NCBI GenBank assembly: GCA_002473085.1
Contig: DKTP01000069.1
Location: 1 to 29,271 of the forward strand
Length of the DNA stretch: 29,271 nucleotides
Direction: 5' to 3'
Origin: Anaerolineales bacterium UBA7227
GTDB lineage: Bacteria > Chloroflexota > Anaerolineae > Anaerolineales > Villigracilaceae
In this document: one piece after another, positions 1-7,300 of the stretch
How the letters are laid out: every line of letters starts with the position of its first letter
How positions within the stretch are numbered: the first letter of the stretch is position 1
The notes under the pieces: generated by a model
Databases searched by the model: none
Told to the model about the DNA's origin: nothing
The model's input: the letters and a program-made list of their open reading frames with translations, nothing else
Translations under genes and position numbers: made by a program

Positions 1-1157
1 CCCGCCGGTCCGCCGGGGATGTCGGCGTACGCGCCGTAGAAGGCGAAGTAGGCCTGGTTCAGTTTTCGGATGGCGTAGCCGTTCTGCCAGAAGACCTGGC
101 GGCGCGCTTCCATGTAGGCTTCGGCCTCTTCGATTTTCCCCTCGGCGAGCAATTCGTCCGCGCGGACGCGGGTGGTGTGCATCTCGGCGCGGAAGTCGAA
201 GGGCGGCGGGGTTTCGGGGAGTCCCGCTTTCGGCGGGAGAAAGGCCCGGGGCCACGCGACCAGGTTGAGGTCCGCGCGGGAGGCGGCGAGGGTCGGGTAG
301 TAGCGCGCCAGGAGGACGGGTCCGAGTTCGTTCTCGACGATGGAGGCGGTAGTCTCGTTCATCGTCCGCAGTTCGGGCGTGGTTCCGTAGTTTATCCCCA
401 GCGGGTGCAGGCTGAGGAAGTTGTGCGTCCACTCGTGGATGACGACGCCGACCTGCCAGTTGAAGGTATCGGTGCGCATGACCATGGTGGGGTAGGTTCC
501 GATGCCGCCAACCGGGACGACCAGCGTGGAGAAGTCGAGGGCTTGCGCGACGCCGTCTTCGATTTTGACCTGGTCTTCGAGGGCGATGTCGGGTTGGAGC
601 GAGATGGACGCGACCTGCTCGATCTTGCTGCGCTTCGACATGACGAGGTTCATCGGCAGGGGCGAGACGTGGTAGAGGACGGGCGGGGTGGGCTGTCCGC
701 CGAGGGTCAGTCCCTGCTCGGAGAGGATCTGCGACACCTGCCCTTGCAGGACGGATTCGGCCAGCGGGGCGATCTGGCGCTGGCGCGCGTCGAGCCGTTT
801 GCGTTCGGCGCGCAGGTGGGCGGAGGCGGATTCTTTGTCTTTGACGTTGGGGTCGGAGAAGATGACCTGGAGCTGGTCTTCGGCGCGCAGGATGGATTCG
901 GTGAGGCGCAGGGAATCCATGACGACCGAGATACCGTCGGCGCGGGAGACGTAGTTGGGCAGGCCGAGCGCGCTTTGCTGGAGTTTGGTCCAGGCGGCGT
1001 CGGCGGTCCAGGCGTCGTAGTTGAATTCGTAGGGACGGGTGAAGGCGCGGGCGCGGTCGTAGAAGTATTCGGCGTGAGGCGAGGAGGAGACGAGGCAGAA
1101 GACGCAGAGCAGGCCGAGGAACGTTCGTTCGAGGTCGATCAGGATACGGTCCAACAT
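1..1157 (-). CDS. Membrane-anchored HExxH zinc metallopeptidase-like protein (3' end outside window)
   Basis: The reverse-strand frame is open from the ATG at 1157 to the window edge, giving 385 complete codons with no stop, so the C-terminus is missing. Residues about 9-25 form one hydrophobic segment, either an uncleaved anchor or a signal peptide, so the rest is probably outside the membrane. A charged, helix-rich region covers about 85-150. The motif HEWTH lies at residues 241-245 and is followed by NETTAS (267-272). This HExxH plus downstream Glu is the gluzincin zinc-site layout (family knowledge); E268 is the likely third ligand (inference). The substrate is unknown and I recognise no named family. 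There is no Shine-Dalgarno; TATAAT ends 7 nt before the ATG, so the mRNA is probably leaderless. The long plus-strand frame over the same DNA is a shadow. Confidence 0.75.
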   Translation of the reverse strand, partial: MLDRILIDLERTFLGLLCVFCLVSSSPHAEYFYDRARAFTRPYEFNYDAWTADAAWTKLQQSALGLPNYVSRADGISVVMDSLRLTESILRAEDQLQVIFSDPNVKDKESASAHLRAERKRLDARQRQIAPLAESVLQGQVSQILSEQGLTLGGQPTPPVLYHVSPLPMNLVMSKRSKIEQVASISLQPDIALEDQVKIEDGVAQALDFSTLVVPVGGIGTYPTMVMRTDTFNWQVGVVIHEWTHNFLSLHPLGINYGTTPELRTMNETTASIVENELGPVLLARYYPTLAASRADLNLVAWPRAFLPPKAGLPETPPPFDFRAEMHTTRVRADELLAEGKIEEAEAYMEARRQVFWQNGYAIRKLNQAYFAFYGAYADIPGGPA

Positions 1158-1170
1158 GGCGGCGATTATA
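1158..1170 (-). promoter_or_regulatory. Leaderless promoter -10 of the metallopeptidase gene
   Basis: On the minus strand TATAAT (1170-1165) is followed by seven bases, CGCCGCC, and then the ATG. The expected transcription start falls on the ATG. A T-rich stretch TTTTTG lies 16 bp upstream and belongs to the preceding terminator; it is the only -35 candidate. Confidence 0.6.
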
Positions 1171-1187
1171 CCCCGCAGGATTCAAAC

Positions 1188-1212
1188 AAAAAGACGGCCA
1201 CAGCCGTCTTTT
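1188..1212 (-). terminator. Rho-independent terminator after the PPOX operon
   Basis: A perfect 10-bp stem (AAAAGACGGC / GCCGTCTTTT) with a CACA loop is followed on the minus strand by TTTTTGTTT. It lies about 60 bp past the PPOX stop and directly upstream of the next promoter. It also has Ts on the plus strand, so it may work in both directions. Confidence 0.75.
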
Positions 1213-1273
1213 CTGCCTGCCCTCCGAGGGGCTGTTTTTGCGTTTTCAGCGCTTCACGAATAAAACCAGACGG

Positions 1274-1852
1274 CTACAAAAACCACTTCCCGTCCAGCGC
1301 GGGCCATTCGTCCGATTGATCGGCGCGCTCCTCCCAATTTTCTTTTCCGCTCCACGATTCGATCTTCAGTTCATAGACGGAAGTCCGCTTCAACTCCTTC
1401 TCCGTGATGGGACGGTACTCGCGTCCCGGCTCCATTTCGGGGAAGTATTTTTTCAGCAGGCCGTACAGCGCGGCGCTCTGCTCCTCGTCCGATTCCAGGA
1501 CGCGCACCGTCCCGAAGACCATCACGCTTCGGTATTGCAGCGAAAATTCGAGCGCCAGGTTCGAGGGGAGCAGGCGTCCCATCTCGCTCGCTTCGAGGCA
1601 GGCTTTCGGGTTGCGTTCCAGGTTGGCGCGCATGCGTCCCGCCAGGTTGGAATGAAAAACGATGCGATGATTCGCCTCGTCGAACCAGAAGGACGTCGGG
1701 ATGACGAAGGGCTGGTCGTCCCACGCCGAAGCCAGATGCCCGACGTCGGCGACGCGCAGGAAGGCGCGGACCCACTCCTCGTCACGCGTGTGTTCGGGGC
1801 GGCGTTGACCGGCCGTCGGCGGCCGCGAGGCCAGGTCATAGTTGCGCGGCAT
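1274..1852 (-). CDS. Pyridoxamine 5'-phosphate oxidase-fold (flavin split-barrel) protein
   Basis: A 192-aa protein. Residues about 25-130 show the split beta-barrel pattern of PPOX-like proteins: an N-terminal helix reading EWVRAFLRVADVGHLASAWD, then PFVIPTSFWFD, IVFHSNLAGRMRANLERNP, and the strand VMVFGTVRVLESDEE. Members bind FMN or F420 and many are oxidoreductases or small flavin-binding proteins (family knowledge); the substrate here cannot be read. The ATG at 1852 is preferred over in-frame upstream starts because it overlaps the stop of the DUF4342 gene as TAATG, which suggests translational coupling. The extra upstream residues are low-complexity Arg/Gly. Last gene of a three-gene operon. 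Confidence 0.8.
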   Translation of the reverse strand: MPRNYDLASRPPTAGQRRPEHTRDEEWVRAFLRVADVGHLASAWDDQPFVIPTSFWFDEANHRIVFHSNLAGRMRANLERNPKACLEASEMGRLLPSNLALEFSLQYRSVMVFGTVRVLESDEEQSAALYGLLKKYFPEMEPGREYRPITEKELKRTSVYELKIESWSGKENWEERADQSDEWPALDGKWFL

Positions 1853-2103
1853 TAGTCCACCTTCTCCACGACGACGGTCGCCTCGGCCACCAGCGCGGCG
1901 ATCGCGCCGATGGCCGCCCACACGGGGACGAGGATCACACCCACCACGCCCAGCGTCAACGGGACCTCGATCAGCGTGCGGCCGTCCCTGTCCTTGATGA
2001 TGATGCGGCGGATATTGCCTTCGTGCAGCAACTGCTTGATCTTCGCCACGAGTTCCTCGCCGTTCACGCGGAACTCTTCCGTGCCGTTGTGATATTGGCT
2101 CAT
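1852..2103 (-). CDS. DUF4342 domain protein
   Basis: An 83-aa protein. The stretch EEFRVNGEELVAKIKQLLHE, then GNIRRIIIKDRDGRTLIEVPLTLGVVG and a hydrophobic Ala/Val-rich segment ending in VVVEKV, is the DUF4342 signature. In this family a basic, strand-forming N-terminal half precedes one or two short membrane-type helices; function unknown. The start at 2103 overlaps the stop of the upstream membrane protein as ATGA and is preceded by GAAGGAAACG, a reasonable Shine-Dalgarno. A start at 2235 would run back through the upstream gene and is rejected. The tight overlap on both sides suggests the three products are made together. Confidence 0.8.
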   Translation of the reverse strand: MSQYHNGTEEFRVNGEELVAKIKQLLHEGNIRRIIIKDRDGRTLIEVPLTLGVVGVILVPVWAAIGAIAALVAEATVVVEKVD

Positions 2104-2684
2104 CGTTTCCTTCTTTCGGTCAACAGGCGTTTGTACCAAAACATCAGCGCGAAGAATGCCAGCGCTCCCGCGCCGAGGGCGGATGCCCACAGGCCGTGCA
2201 GGTAAGCGGCGCCCTTTTGCAGGAAAAACACGCACGCGCCGAACGTCAACGCGCTCAGGGCGGCTACTTCCAGCGCGGTGTAATGCGAAATGCTGTCAAC
2301 TTTATACTTTGGGGGAAGCGTCTCTGCGCGCCAGCGGAACGCGCCTTCCAGCCCCTTGACGCGTTTTACGTAAAATTCTTTCATCTGGTTCATTGCCAAC
2401 GCGGCCTCGTACCACGCCAGCCGCAGGCGCGCCAGTTGCGCCACGGTCAACGCGCCGAGGGCAGTCAGCAACGCGAACAATCCTGCCAGCAGGAAATACA
2501 ACGCGGCGTCGTCTATTGCTTCCAGTTTTTGCGCGCCGAAGATCGCCGCTGCCAGCGAGCCGACCGAAACGATGAAGAACGAGGCGGCCTTGCTCCGATC
2601 CTCGTTGGCCTGAAAAGCGCTGTTGGCGATATATTCGAATTCGGCGGCCAGGAACTCGTCGGGGAGGTTGGGATTATCGGCCAT
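2100..2684 (-). CDS. Four-helix membrane protein of unknown function
   Basis: A 194-aa protein with two hydrophobic pairs: about residues 33-53 and 61-87, then about 137-158 and 164-183. A charged loop with KEFYVKRVKGLEGAFRWRAETLPPKYK separates them, and the C-terminus is basic (KRLLTERRKR). The topology, with a soluble N-terminus and two TM hairpins, resembles small 4TM/SLATT-like proteins, but I see no diagnostic motif and do not assign it. First gene of the operon with DUF4342 and the PPOX-fold protein. It has no Shine-Dalgarno; TATAAT sits 6 nt before the ATG. Confidence 0.7.
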   Translation of the reverse strand: MADNPNLPDEFLAAEFEYIANSAFQANEDRSKAASFFIVSVGSLAAAIFGAQKLEAIDDAALYFLLAGLFALLTALGALTVAQLARLRLAWYEAALAMNQMKEFYVKRVKGLEGAFRWRAETLPPKYKVDSISHYTALEVAALSALTFGACVFFLQKGAAYLHGLWASALGAGALAFFALMFWYKRLLTERRKR

Positions 2685-2696
2685 GCGACGATTATA
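2685..2696 (-). promoter_or_regulatory. Leaderless promoter -10 of the membrane protein/DUF4342/PPOX operon
   Basis: TATAAT (2696-2691, minus) is followed by six bases, CGTCGC, and the ATG at 2684. TTTTTG, part of the T-tract of the preceding terminator, lies 17 bp upstream. Confidence 0.6.
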
Positions 2697-2713
2697 CCCG
2701 CCTCGCCCGTGTC

Positions 2714-2741
2714 CAAAAAAGAGCGGAATATCATTCCGCTC
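2714..2741 (-). terminator. Rho-independent terminator of the response regulator gene
   Basis: A perfect 9-bp stem, GAGCGGAAT / ATTCCGCTC, with a 3-nt loop is followed on the minus strand by TTTTTT. It begins 6 nt after the TAG stop at 2748. Confidence 0.85.
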
Positions 2742-2747
2742 CGCAGT

Positions 2748-3449
2748 CTACGCGAGGAAACTGTATCCGCCTGGGCGGGTTTGTATGAGAGCCGCCTCGC
2801 CCGTCTCCTCTTCCAATTTTTTCCGCAGGCGATAGACCACGTTCTTCAGCAGGGCCAGGTCGGCTTTTTCCATGCCCCACACCGTCTGGATGATCTCCTC
2901 CGCTTTGAAGACGTGACCCGGGCGACTCATCAGCAGGTGGAGGAGGCGGAACTCGAGATTGGTGAGCCGCACCTCGCCGCCCTTCGCCGCCACCGCGGAC
3001 CGATGGGCCGGATCCAGCTTCAACGGGCCGGTGCGAATCGGACTCATCGGCTGCGCCCAGCTGCGTTTCGCCCAGGCCAGGATCTTCGCCAGAAAGATCG
3101 CCGGGCTGACGGGTTTCACCACACACTCGTCCACGCCGGCCTGGTAGGCTTCGAGGATCTCGTTTTCGTTGCTGACCGGCAGAAAGAGCAGGATGGGGCT
3201 GGCGGTCAGGGCGCGGTAGCGGCGGCAGAGTTCCATCCGCTGCTGGTGGCCTGCGTTGACGTCGATCACGATCAGGTCGGGGATGTCTTCCAGCGAGCGC
3301 TGCATGGCGCGCTCCACCGCAGTCTCGAGGATGGCTACCAGTCCCTTTTCGCGGATCATGTAGCCCCAAATCGGGGCGGTGGTGGCTTGGTCGCAGACGA
3401 TATAGACGCGCAGCGGAGAGTGATTTGTGCCGGGAGATGTGTCCGTCAT
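2748..3449 (-). CDS. Orphan OmpR/PhoB-type response regulator
   Basis: A 233-aa two-domain regulator. The receiver (about 13-125) has the phospho-acceptor Asp63 in LIVIDVN and Lys112 in VVKPVS. The usual N-terminal acidic pair is reduced to one Asp (C19-D20-Q21), and the switch Ser/Thr is probably Ser93. The C-terminal winged helix (about 140-233) reads LTNLEFRLLHLLMSRPG, VFKAEEIIQTVWG, LLKNVVYRLRKKLEEE and ends in a RPGGYSFLA wing. No histidine kinase gene is nearby. The start at 3449 is chosen because TATAAT lies 7 nt upstream; upstream residues in the frame are not receiver-like. It is divergent from the lipoprotein gene, which it might control (inference from position only). Confidence 0.88.
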   Translation of the reverse strand: MTDTSPGTNHSPLRVYIVCDQATTAPIWGYMIREKGLVAILETAVERAMQRSLEDIPDLIVIDVNAGHQQRMELCRRYRALTASPILLFLPVSNENEILEAYQAGVDECVVKPVSPAIFLAKILAWAKRSWAQPMSPIRTGPLKLDPAHRSAVAAKGGEVRLTNLEFRLLHLLMSRPGHVFKAEEIIQTVWGMEKADLALLKNVVYRLRKKLEEETGEAALIQTRPGGYSFLA

Positions 3450-3462
3450 GGGTCTCATTATA
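3450..3462 (-). promoter_or_regulatory. Leaderless promoter -10 of the response regulator
   Basis: TATAAT (3462-3457, minus) is followed by seven bases, GAGACCC, and the ATG at 3449. No convincing -35. The rest of the 135-bp divergent spacer is AT-rich and has a TATACT at 3551-3556 that could serve the lipoprotein gene. Confidence 0.6.
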
Positions 3463-3584
3463 CGCATGATTCTGGAAAATGGTCGTAAAAAGTAACAAAA
3501 TAATACCAAAATATGACCTTTGGGTGATATGGAAAAAAAACATCGCACTTTATACTTCACCCACACTCAAAAAGGAGAACGACC

Positions 3585-4544
3585 ATGAAAAAACTTCCTG
3601 TAATTCTTTTGGTCCTTGCGTTTGTCGCTTCGGCCTGTCAGTTGGGCGGGGGCGGACAAGCCCAGCCGACTGCCATCTCTCTGCCGACGGCGGTCCCCAC
3701 TCCCACCGTCGTCGTGAATCCCACGACCAGCTCGCAGGGGAGTCAGGATGCCGGTTCCGAGAAGACTTCCACAGCGGACGGCATGACCCAGATCTTCATT
3801 CCGGACGGCACGTTCATGCGCGGCGGCATTGACAGCGACGCGCCTACCAATGAAACGCCTTCCACCAAAATCACCATGACCGGCTTCTGGATGGACAAAC
3901 TGGAAGTTACTAACGGCATGTACCAACTATGCGTGGAAGCGGGCGTCTGCGAACTGCCTCACTACGGCAGCCGGACAGTCCTGAAATCTAAGACGCGCGA
4001 TCCGTACTACGGCAGTCCTGATTTTAAGGATTACCCGGTGGTCTATGTGGGCTGGGGAGACGCCGAGGCCTACTGCAAGTGGGCCGGCCGCCGTCTTCCC
4101 ACCGAAGCGGAATGGGAATATGCCGCGCGCGGCGCCTTCCCGTCCATGAATCTCTACCCGTGGGGCAATGACCGCCCGAGCGGCTCCACCGCCAACTTCA
4201 ATTACGCTGTGGGCGATACCGCGCGCGTTGGCAGTTTCCCCGCGGGCGCGAGCGTCTTCGGCGTTCTCGATATGGCCGGCAACGTGGCTGAATGGGTGAG
4301 CGACCTCTACGACATGAAGTATTACAACCAGGGCGTCACCATGAATCCGTCCGGTCCTGTGGGCAAGACCAATGAGTTTATGCGCGTAGTGCGCGGCGGT
4401 CACTGGGGCGATTCCTGGAAGATGCTGCGCGTCTCGTCCCGCGCCTCGATGATGGGACCCAACCCCAACGTCCAGGTTGGCTCCGATCTCTGGTATGGCG
4501 AGTCCGCTCCCACGGTGGGATTCCGCTGCGCCGCCAACAAGTAA
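3585..4544 (+). CDS. Lipoprotein with FGE/SUMF1-like domain, catalytic cysteines absent
   Basis: A 319-aa protein. Residues 1-18 are a lipoprotein signal (KK, hydrophobic core, lipobox ASAC with Cys18), followed by a Gly/Pro/Thr linker to about 65. The remainder is a formylglycine-generating-enzyme-type fold: FIPDGTFMRGG, DKLEVTNGMY, YPVVYVGWGDAEAYCKWAG, RRLPTEAEWEYAARG, DMAGNVAEWV, VVRGGHW and the end GFRCA. The region after RGGHW has no cysteine pair, so it is probably not a true sulfatase-activating FGE; such domains also serve as binding modules (family knowledge). A strong Shine-Dalgarno (AAAGGAG) precedes the ATG. A terminator follows, so it is probably monocistronic. Confidence 0.85.
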   Translation: MKKLPVILLVLAFVASACQLGGGGQAQPTAISLPTAVPTPTVVVNPTTSSQGSQDAGSEKTSTADGMTQIFIPDGTFMRGGIDSDAPTNETPSTKITMTGFWMDKLEVTNGMYQLCVEAGVCELPHYGSRTVLKSKTRDPYYGSPDFKDYPVVYVGWGDAEAYCKWAGRRLPTEAEWEYAARGAFPSMNLYPWGNDRPSGSTANFNYAVGDTARVGSFPAGASVFGVLDMAGNVAEWVSDLYDMKYYNQGVTMNPSGPVGKTNEFMRVVRGGHWGDSWKMLRVSSRASMMGPNPNVQVGSDLWYGESAPTVGFRCAANK

Positions 4545-4566
4545 ATCTCGATCCGTTTTTTTTGAA

Positions 4567-4598
4567 CGCCGCCGGGTTCGCCTGGCGGCGATTTTTTT
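4567..4598 (+). terminator. Rho-independent terminator of the lipoprotein gene
   Basis: The stem CGCCGCCGGG / CCTGGCGGCG has one G-U pair and a TTCG tetraloop, followed by ATTTTTTT. It lies 23 nt after the stop codon. Confidence 0.9.
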
Positions 4599-4600
4599 AA

Positions 4601-4629
4601 TTGACGCGTCTCCCGGCCTGTGGTATAAA
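4601..4629 (+). promoter_or_regulatory. Promoter of the SAM riboswitch-metK transcript
   Basis: TTGACG (4601-4606), a 17-bp spacer, then TATAAA (4624-4629): a near-consensus housekeeping-type promoter. The start would be near 4636, about 25 nt before the riboswitch. Confidence 0.75.
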
Positions 4630-4657
4630 TTCGCCACAATTCAAATAGCCCCAATCG

Positions 4658-4842
4658 GCAACTCTTATCCAGAGAGGCGGAGGGACCGGCCCTGCGATGC
4701 CTCGACAACCGGTTTTAGTCTGATAGTCGGTTAGTCTGATAGTTGGCAAGATCAGAAACTATGCGACAATGTGACCAAAAGACTACTAGACTACCAACAC
4801 GGTGCCAATTCCGACAGACGGATGTTCTGGTAGATGAGAGGG
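4658..4842 (+). ncRNA. SAM-I riboswitch (S-box leader) with expanded P3
   Basis: Conserved S-box pieces appear in order: CTCTTATCCAGAGAGG (P1/P2), CGGAGGGACCGGCCC, TGCGATGCC, CGACAACC, then CACGGTGCCAATTCC and the closing TAGATGAGAGG of P1. It senses S-adenosylmethionine and controls metK downstream. Between CAACCGG and CGGTGCC lies a long extra segment (about 4713-4797). Its two 13-nt direct repeats TTAGTCTGATAGT (4715-4727, 4731-4743) can pair with AGACTACTAGACTACC (4780-4795) to extend P3. The core sites look intact, so binding is probably retained (inference). Confidence 0.92.
4715..4795 (+). repeat. 8-nt-period repeat arms inside the riboswitch P3
   Basis: The 5' arm reads AGTCTGAT-AGTCGGTT-AGTCTGAT-AGTTGG, an 8-nt period. 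The 3' arm GACTACTA-GACTACCA is close to its reverse complement. The same AGTCTSRT-type unit occurs in the array after cysH at 18450-18497. Confidence 0.7.
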
Positions 4843-4857
4843 CAGCCGCGCCCTTGT

Positions 4858-4897
4858 AAATTGCCCTTTCGCGTGTCCGGAGGGGCAATTTTCTTTC
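4858..4897 (+). terminator. Expression-platform terminator of the SAM riboswitch
   Basis: AAATTGCCC (4858-4866) pairs with GGGCAATTT (4883-4891) and is followed by TCTTTC. It sits between the aptamer and the metK Shine-Dalgarno (AAGGAG), consistent with SAM-induced termination. The T-tract is short and interrupted. Confidence 0.8.
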
Positions 4898-4914
4898 AAG
4901 GAGACCCACCTTCA

Positions 4915-6126
4915 ATGAGCGATACTTTCATGTCCTCCCCCAGCCTGATGTTCACCTCCGAGTCCGTTTCGGAAGGACATCCCGACAAGATCTGCGACCA
5001 GATCTCCGACGCCGTGCTGGACGCCTGCCTTGAGCAGGACCCCCGCTCGCGCGTCGCCTGCGAGACCGCCACCAAGACCGGTTACGTCATGCTGCTGGGC
5101 GAGATCTCCACCAAGGCCCAGGTCAACTTCGACGAACTGGCGCGCAAGACCATCCTCGAGATCGGCTACGACTCCTCCGAAAAGGGCTTCGACGGGAATT
5201 CCTGCGGCGTGCTGACCGCCATCGCCAAACAGTCGAACGACATCGCTATGGGCGTGGACCACGCCCTCGAATCGCGCGATCACGTTGTGACCGACGAAGA
5301 GATCGAATCCATCGGCGCGGGCGACCAGGGCATGATGTTCGGCTACGCCTGCAACGAGACGCCCACCCTGATGCCCATGCCCATCTACCTGGCGCATAAA
5401 CTCACCCGCCGCCAGAGCGAACTCCGCAAAAACGGAGAAATCCCCTGGCTGCGCCCGGACGCCAAAAGCCAGGTCACCATCGAATACTCCATGGGCAAGC
5501 CCAAACGCGTGGACACCGTCCTCGTCTCCACGCAGCATGCGCCCGACGTTTCGCACGCCGAGATCGCCGAGATCGTCACCGAGCAGATCATCATGTCCAC
5601 GCTCCCCGAAGACATGGTGGACAGGAACATCAAAATTTACGTCAACCCGACCGGACGCTTCGTCATCGGCGGCCCGATGGGAGACGCCGGCGTGACCGGG
5701 CGCAAGATCATCGTGGACACCTACGGTGGCATGGGACGTCACGGCGGCGGCGCGTTCAGCGGCAAAGACCCCACGAAGGTGGACCGCTCCGCCGCGTACG
5801 CCGCGCGCTGGGCCGCGAAGAACGTGGTCGCCGCGGGCCTCGCGGACCGCTGCGAGATCCAGGTGGCGTACGCCATCGGCGTGGCGCACCCGCTCTCGGT
5901 CAATGTGGAGACGTTCGGCACCGGCAGAATCGCCGACGGGAAGATCGCCTCGCTCATCGTCGAGCATTTCGACCTCCGCCCGGGCGCGATCATCCGCGAT
6001 CTGAACCTGCGCCGTCCCATCTACCGCAAGACGGCGGCCTTCGGCCACTTCGGCCGCGACGACGTCCAATTCCCCTGGGAAGAGACGAACAAAGCCGAGG
6101 CGCTGAAACAAGCCGCGGGACTGTAA
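4915..6126 (+). CDS. metK: S-adenosylmethionine synthase
   Basis: A 403-aa enzyme making SAM from methionine and ATP in the cytoplasm. The methionine-site motif [12 protein letters not shown] starts at residue 21. The ATP-binding signature [12 protein letters not shown] lies near residue 134 and the Gly-rich [19 protein letters not shown] near 278. Length and the complete set of signatures fit the family. The ATG at 4915 follows AAGGAG by 11 nt; a second ATG at 4930 ([12 protein letters not shown]) is also possible. The frame is open further upstream through the riboswitch, but that part is leader RNA. It is regulated by the SAM-I riboswitch and ends in a strong terminator. Confidence 0.97.
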   Translation: MSDTFMSSPSLMFTSESVSEGHPDKICDQISDAVLDACLEQDPRSRVACETATKTGYVMLLGEISTKAQVNFDELARKTILEIGYDSSEKGFDGNSCGVLTAIAKQSNDIAMGVDHALESRDHVVTDEEIESIGAGDQGMMFGYACNETPTLMPMPIYLAHKLTRRQSELRKNGEIPWLRPDAKSQVTIEYSMGKPKRVDTVLVSTQHAPDVSHAEIAEIVTEQIIMSTLPEDMVDRNIKIYVNPTGRFVIGGPMGDAGVTGRKIIVDTYGGMGRHGGGAFSGKDPTKVDRSAAYAARWAAKNVVAAGLADRCEIQVAYAIGVAHPLSVNVETFGTGRIADGKIASLIVEHFDLRPGAIIRDLNLRRPIYRKTAAFGHFGRDDVQFPWEETNKAEALKQAAGL

Positions 6127-6129
6127 ACC

Positions 6130-6164
6130 GAGACCTCCGGGCGAACGCTCGGAGGTCTCTTTTT
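6130..6164 (+). terminator. Rho-independent terminator of metK
   Basis: A 10-bp stem GAGACCTCCG / CGGAGGTCTC with a 10-nt loop is followed by TTTTT, four bases past the metK stop. Confidence 0.9.
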
Positions 6165-6177
6165 GGAGGAATGATGG

Positions 6178-6183
6178 TATAAA
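6178..6183 (+). promoter_or_regulatory. Possible -10 box for the sugar-phosphate transferase gene
   Basis: TATAAA lies 50 bp upstream of the GTG start, just after the metK terminator. No good -35 at the right spacing. Confidence 0.35.
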
Positions 6184-6233
6184 AGGCGCGCGCCTGCGGA
6201 CGAAATTCCCTGCGGCTCCATCTGGACCTCGAC

Positions 6234-7271
6234 GTGACTCTCCTCCCGATCGTTTTCCCCGCTCTGACCGTCCTCGCCTACCTCGGCGTGGCGTGGATTC
6301 GACGCGTCGCCCTCCGCCGCGCCATCCTCGACCATCCCAACGAACGCAGTTCCCATTCCGTCCCCACCCCGCGCGGCGGCGGACTGGCGATCGTCGTCCT
6401 CGTGATCGCGGCCGCCCTCGTCTACGGAATCGTCAACGGTTTCACGCGGCAGGTTCTCGCGTTTACCGTCGCAGGGACGATCCTCGCCGCCCTCGGCTGG
6501 CAGGACGACGTCCGCTCGCTCTCGCCGAAGGTGCGTTTCCCGATTCAATTCCTGGCGATTGCTGTCGCGATGCTCGGCATGGGATGGTTCGACTCGGTCA
6601 CCATCCCCGTCTTCGGCGTGTGGCGGCTCGGCTGGTTCGGCATCCCGATCACCTTCGCGTGGATTCTGGGACTCGTCAACGCCTACAACTTCATGGACGG
6701 GATTGACGGCCTCGCGGGCGGCGTGGCGCTCGCCGCGGGACTCGGCTGGGCGGCGCTCTCCTCCTCCTTCGGCGGCTCGGAATTTGGCGGGCGCGAAAAC
6801 CCGCTGGTCTTCTGGCTCGCGTTGACCGTCGCCGCGGCGAGCCTCGGCTTCCTCGTCCACAACTGGCCGCCCGCCCGCATCTTCATGGGCGACGTCGCCA
6901 GCACCTTCCTCGGCTTCACCTTCGCCGTCCTGCCGCTGATGTCCGCCCATCGCGGCGGCGACGCGTTGATGTTCGGCACCGCCATCCTGTGGACTTTCAT
7001 CATGGACGCGGGCGTCACCTTCCTGCGCCGCGCCGCGAAACGCGAAAACGTCTTCGCCGCGCATCGCACGCATCTCTATCAGCGCCTGGTCATCAGCGGA
7101 ATCAGACCCGAGCGCGTCAGCCTGCTTTTCATCGCGTTGACCTTCCTCGGCGCGGGACTGTCCCTTGCCTGGGGACGCGGCATCCACACCGTCGGCCCGT
7201 TCATCCTCTTCGGTCTGCCGCTGATCTGGATTGGCTTGTCTCTATTCGCCGCGAGACGCGCCCCAAAGTAG
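6234..7271 (+). CDS. MraY/WecA-family polyprenyl-phosphate sugar-1-phosphate transferase
   Basis: A 345-aa polytopic membrane enzyme of glycosyltransferase family 4, which moves a HexNAc-1-phosphate from UDP-sugar to undecaprenyl phosphate to start a surface glycan. Diagnostic motifs are Asp91-Asp92 (GWQDDVRS), the NAYNFMDGIDGL block at 149-160, PPARIFMGD (Asp220) and the His-rich AHRTHLYQRL (276-285) typical of WecA/WbpL-like rather than MraY proteins. About ten hydrophobic segments are visible. The GTG at 6234 is the first start in frame after the metK terminator; the Shine-Dalgarno is weak. Its TAG stop lies in a truncated GGAATCC-type repeat. It probably works with the following heparinase-like protein in exopolysaccharide metabolism (inference). 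Confidence 0.88.
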   Translation: MTLLPIVFPALTVLAYLGVAWIRRVALRRAILDHPNERSSHSVPTPRGGGLAIVVLVIAAALVYGIVNGFTRQVLAFTVAGTILAALGWQDDVRSLSPKVRFPIQFLAIAVAMLGMGWFDSVTIPVFGVWRLGWFGIPITFAWILGLVNAYNFMDGIDGLAGGVALAAGLGWAALSSSFGGSEFGGRENPLVFWLALTVAAASLGFLVHNWPPARIFMGDVASTFLGFTFAVLPLMSAHRGGDALMFGTAILWTFIMDAGVTFLRRAAKRENVFAAHRTHLYQRLVISGIRPERVSLLFIALTFLGAGLSLAWGRGIHTVGPFILFGLPLIWIGLSLFAARRAPK

Positions 7272-7287
7272 AGCTTCGGGATTCCTT
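7265..7287 (+). repeat. Half copy of the GGAATCC palindromic repeat
   Basis: AAAGTAGAGCTTCGGGATTCC matches the right half of the palindrome at 9663-9689 (AAGTAGAACTTCAGGATTCC) with two differences. The TAG in it is the stop codon of the preceding gene. Confidence 0.6.
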
Positions 7288-7300
7288 CTTTGAAGATGTC

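Noticed and set aside
2196..3488. A 430-codon plus-strand frame
   Set aside because: It spans two real minus-strand genes and their terminator; no start signal or domain.
4912..6111. A 399-codon minus-strand frame
   Set aside because: It mirrors metK almost exactly and is rich in Asp/Gly/Val repeats typical of an antisense shadow.
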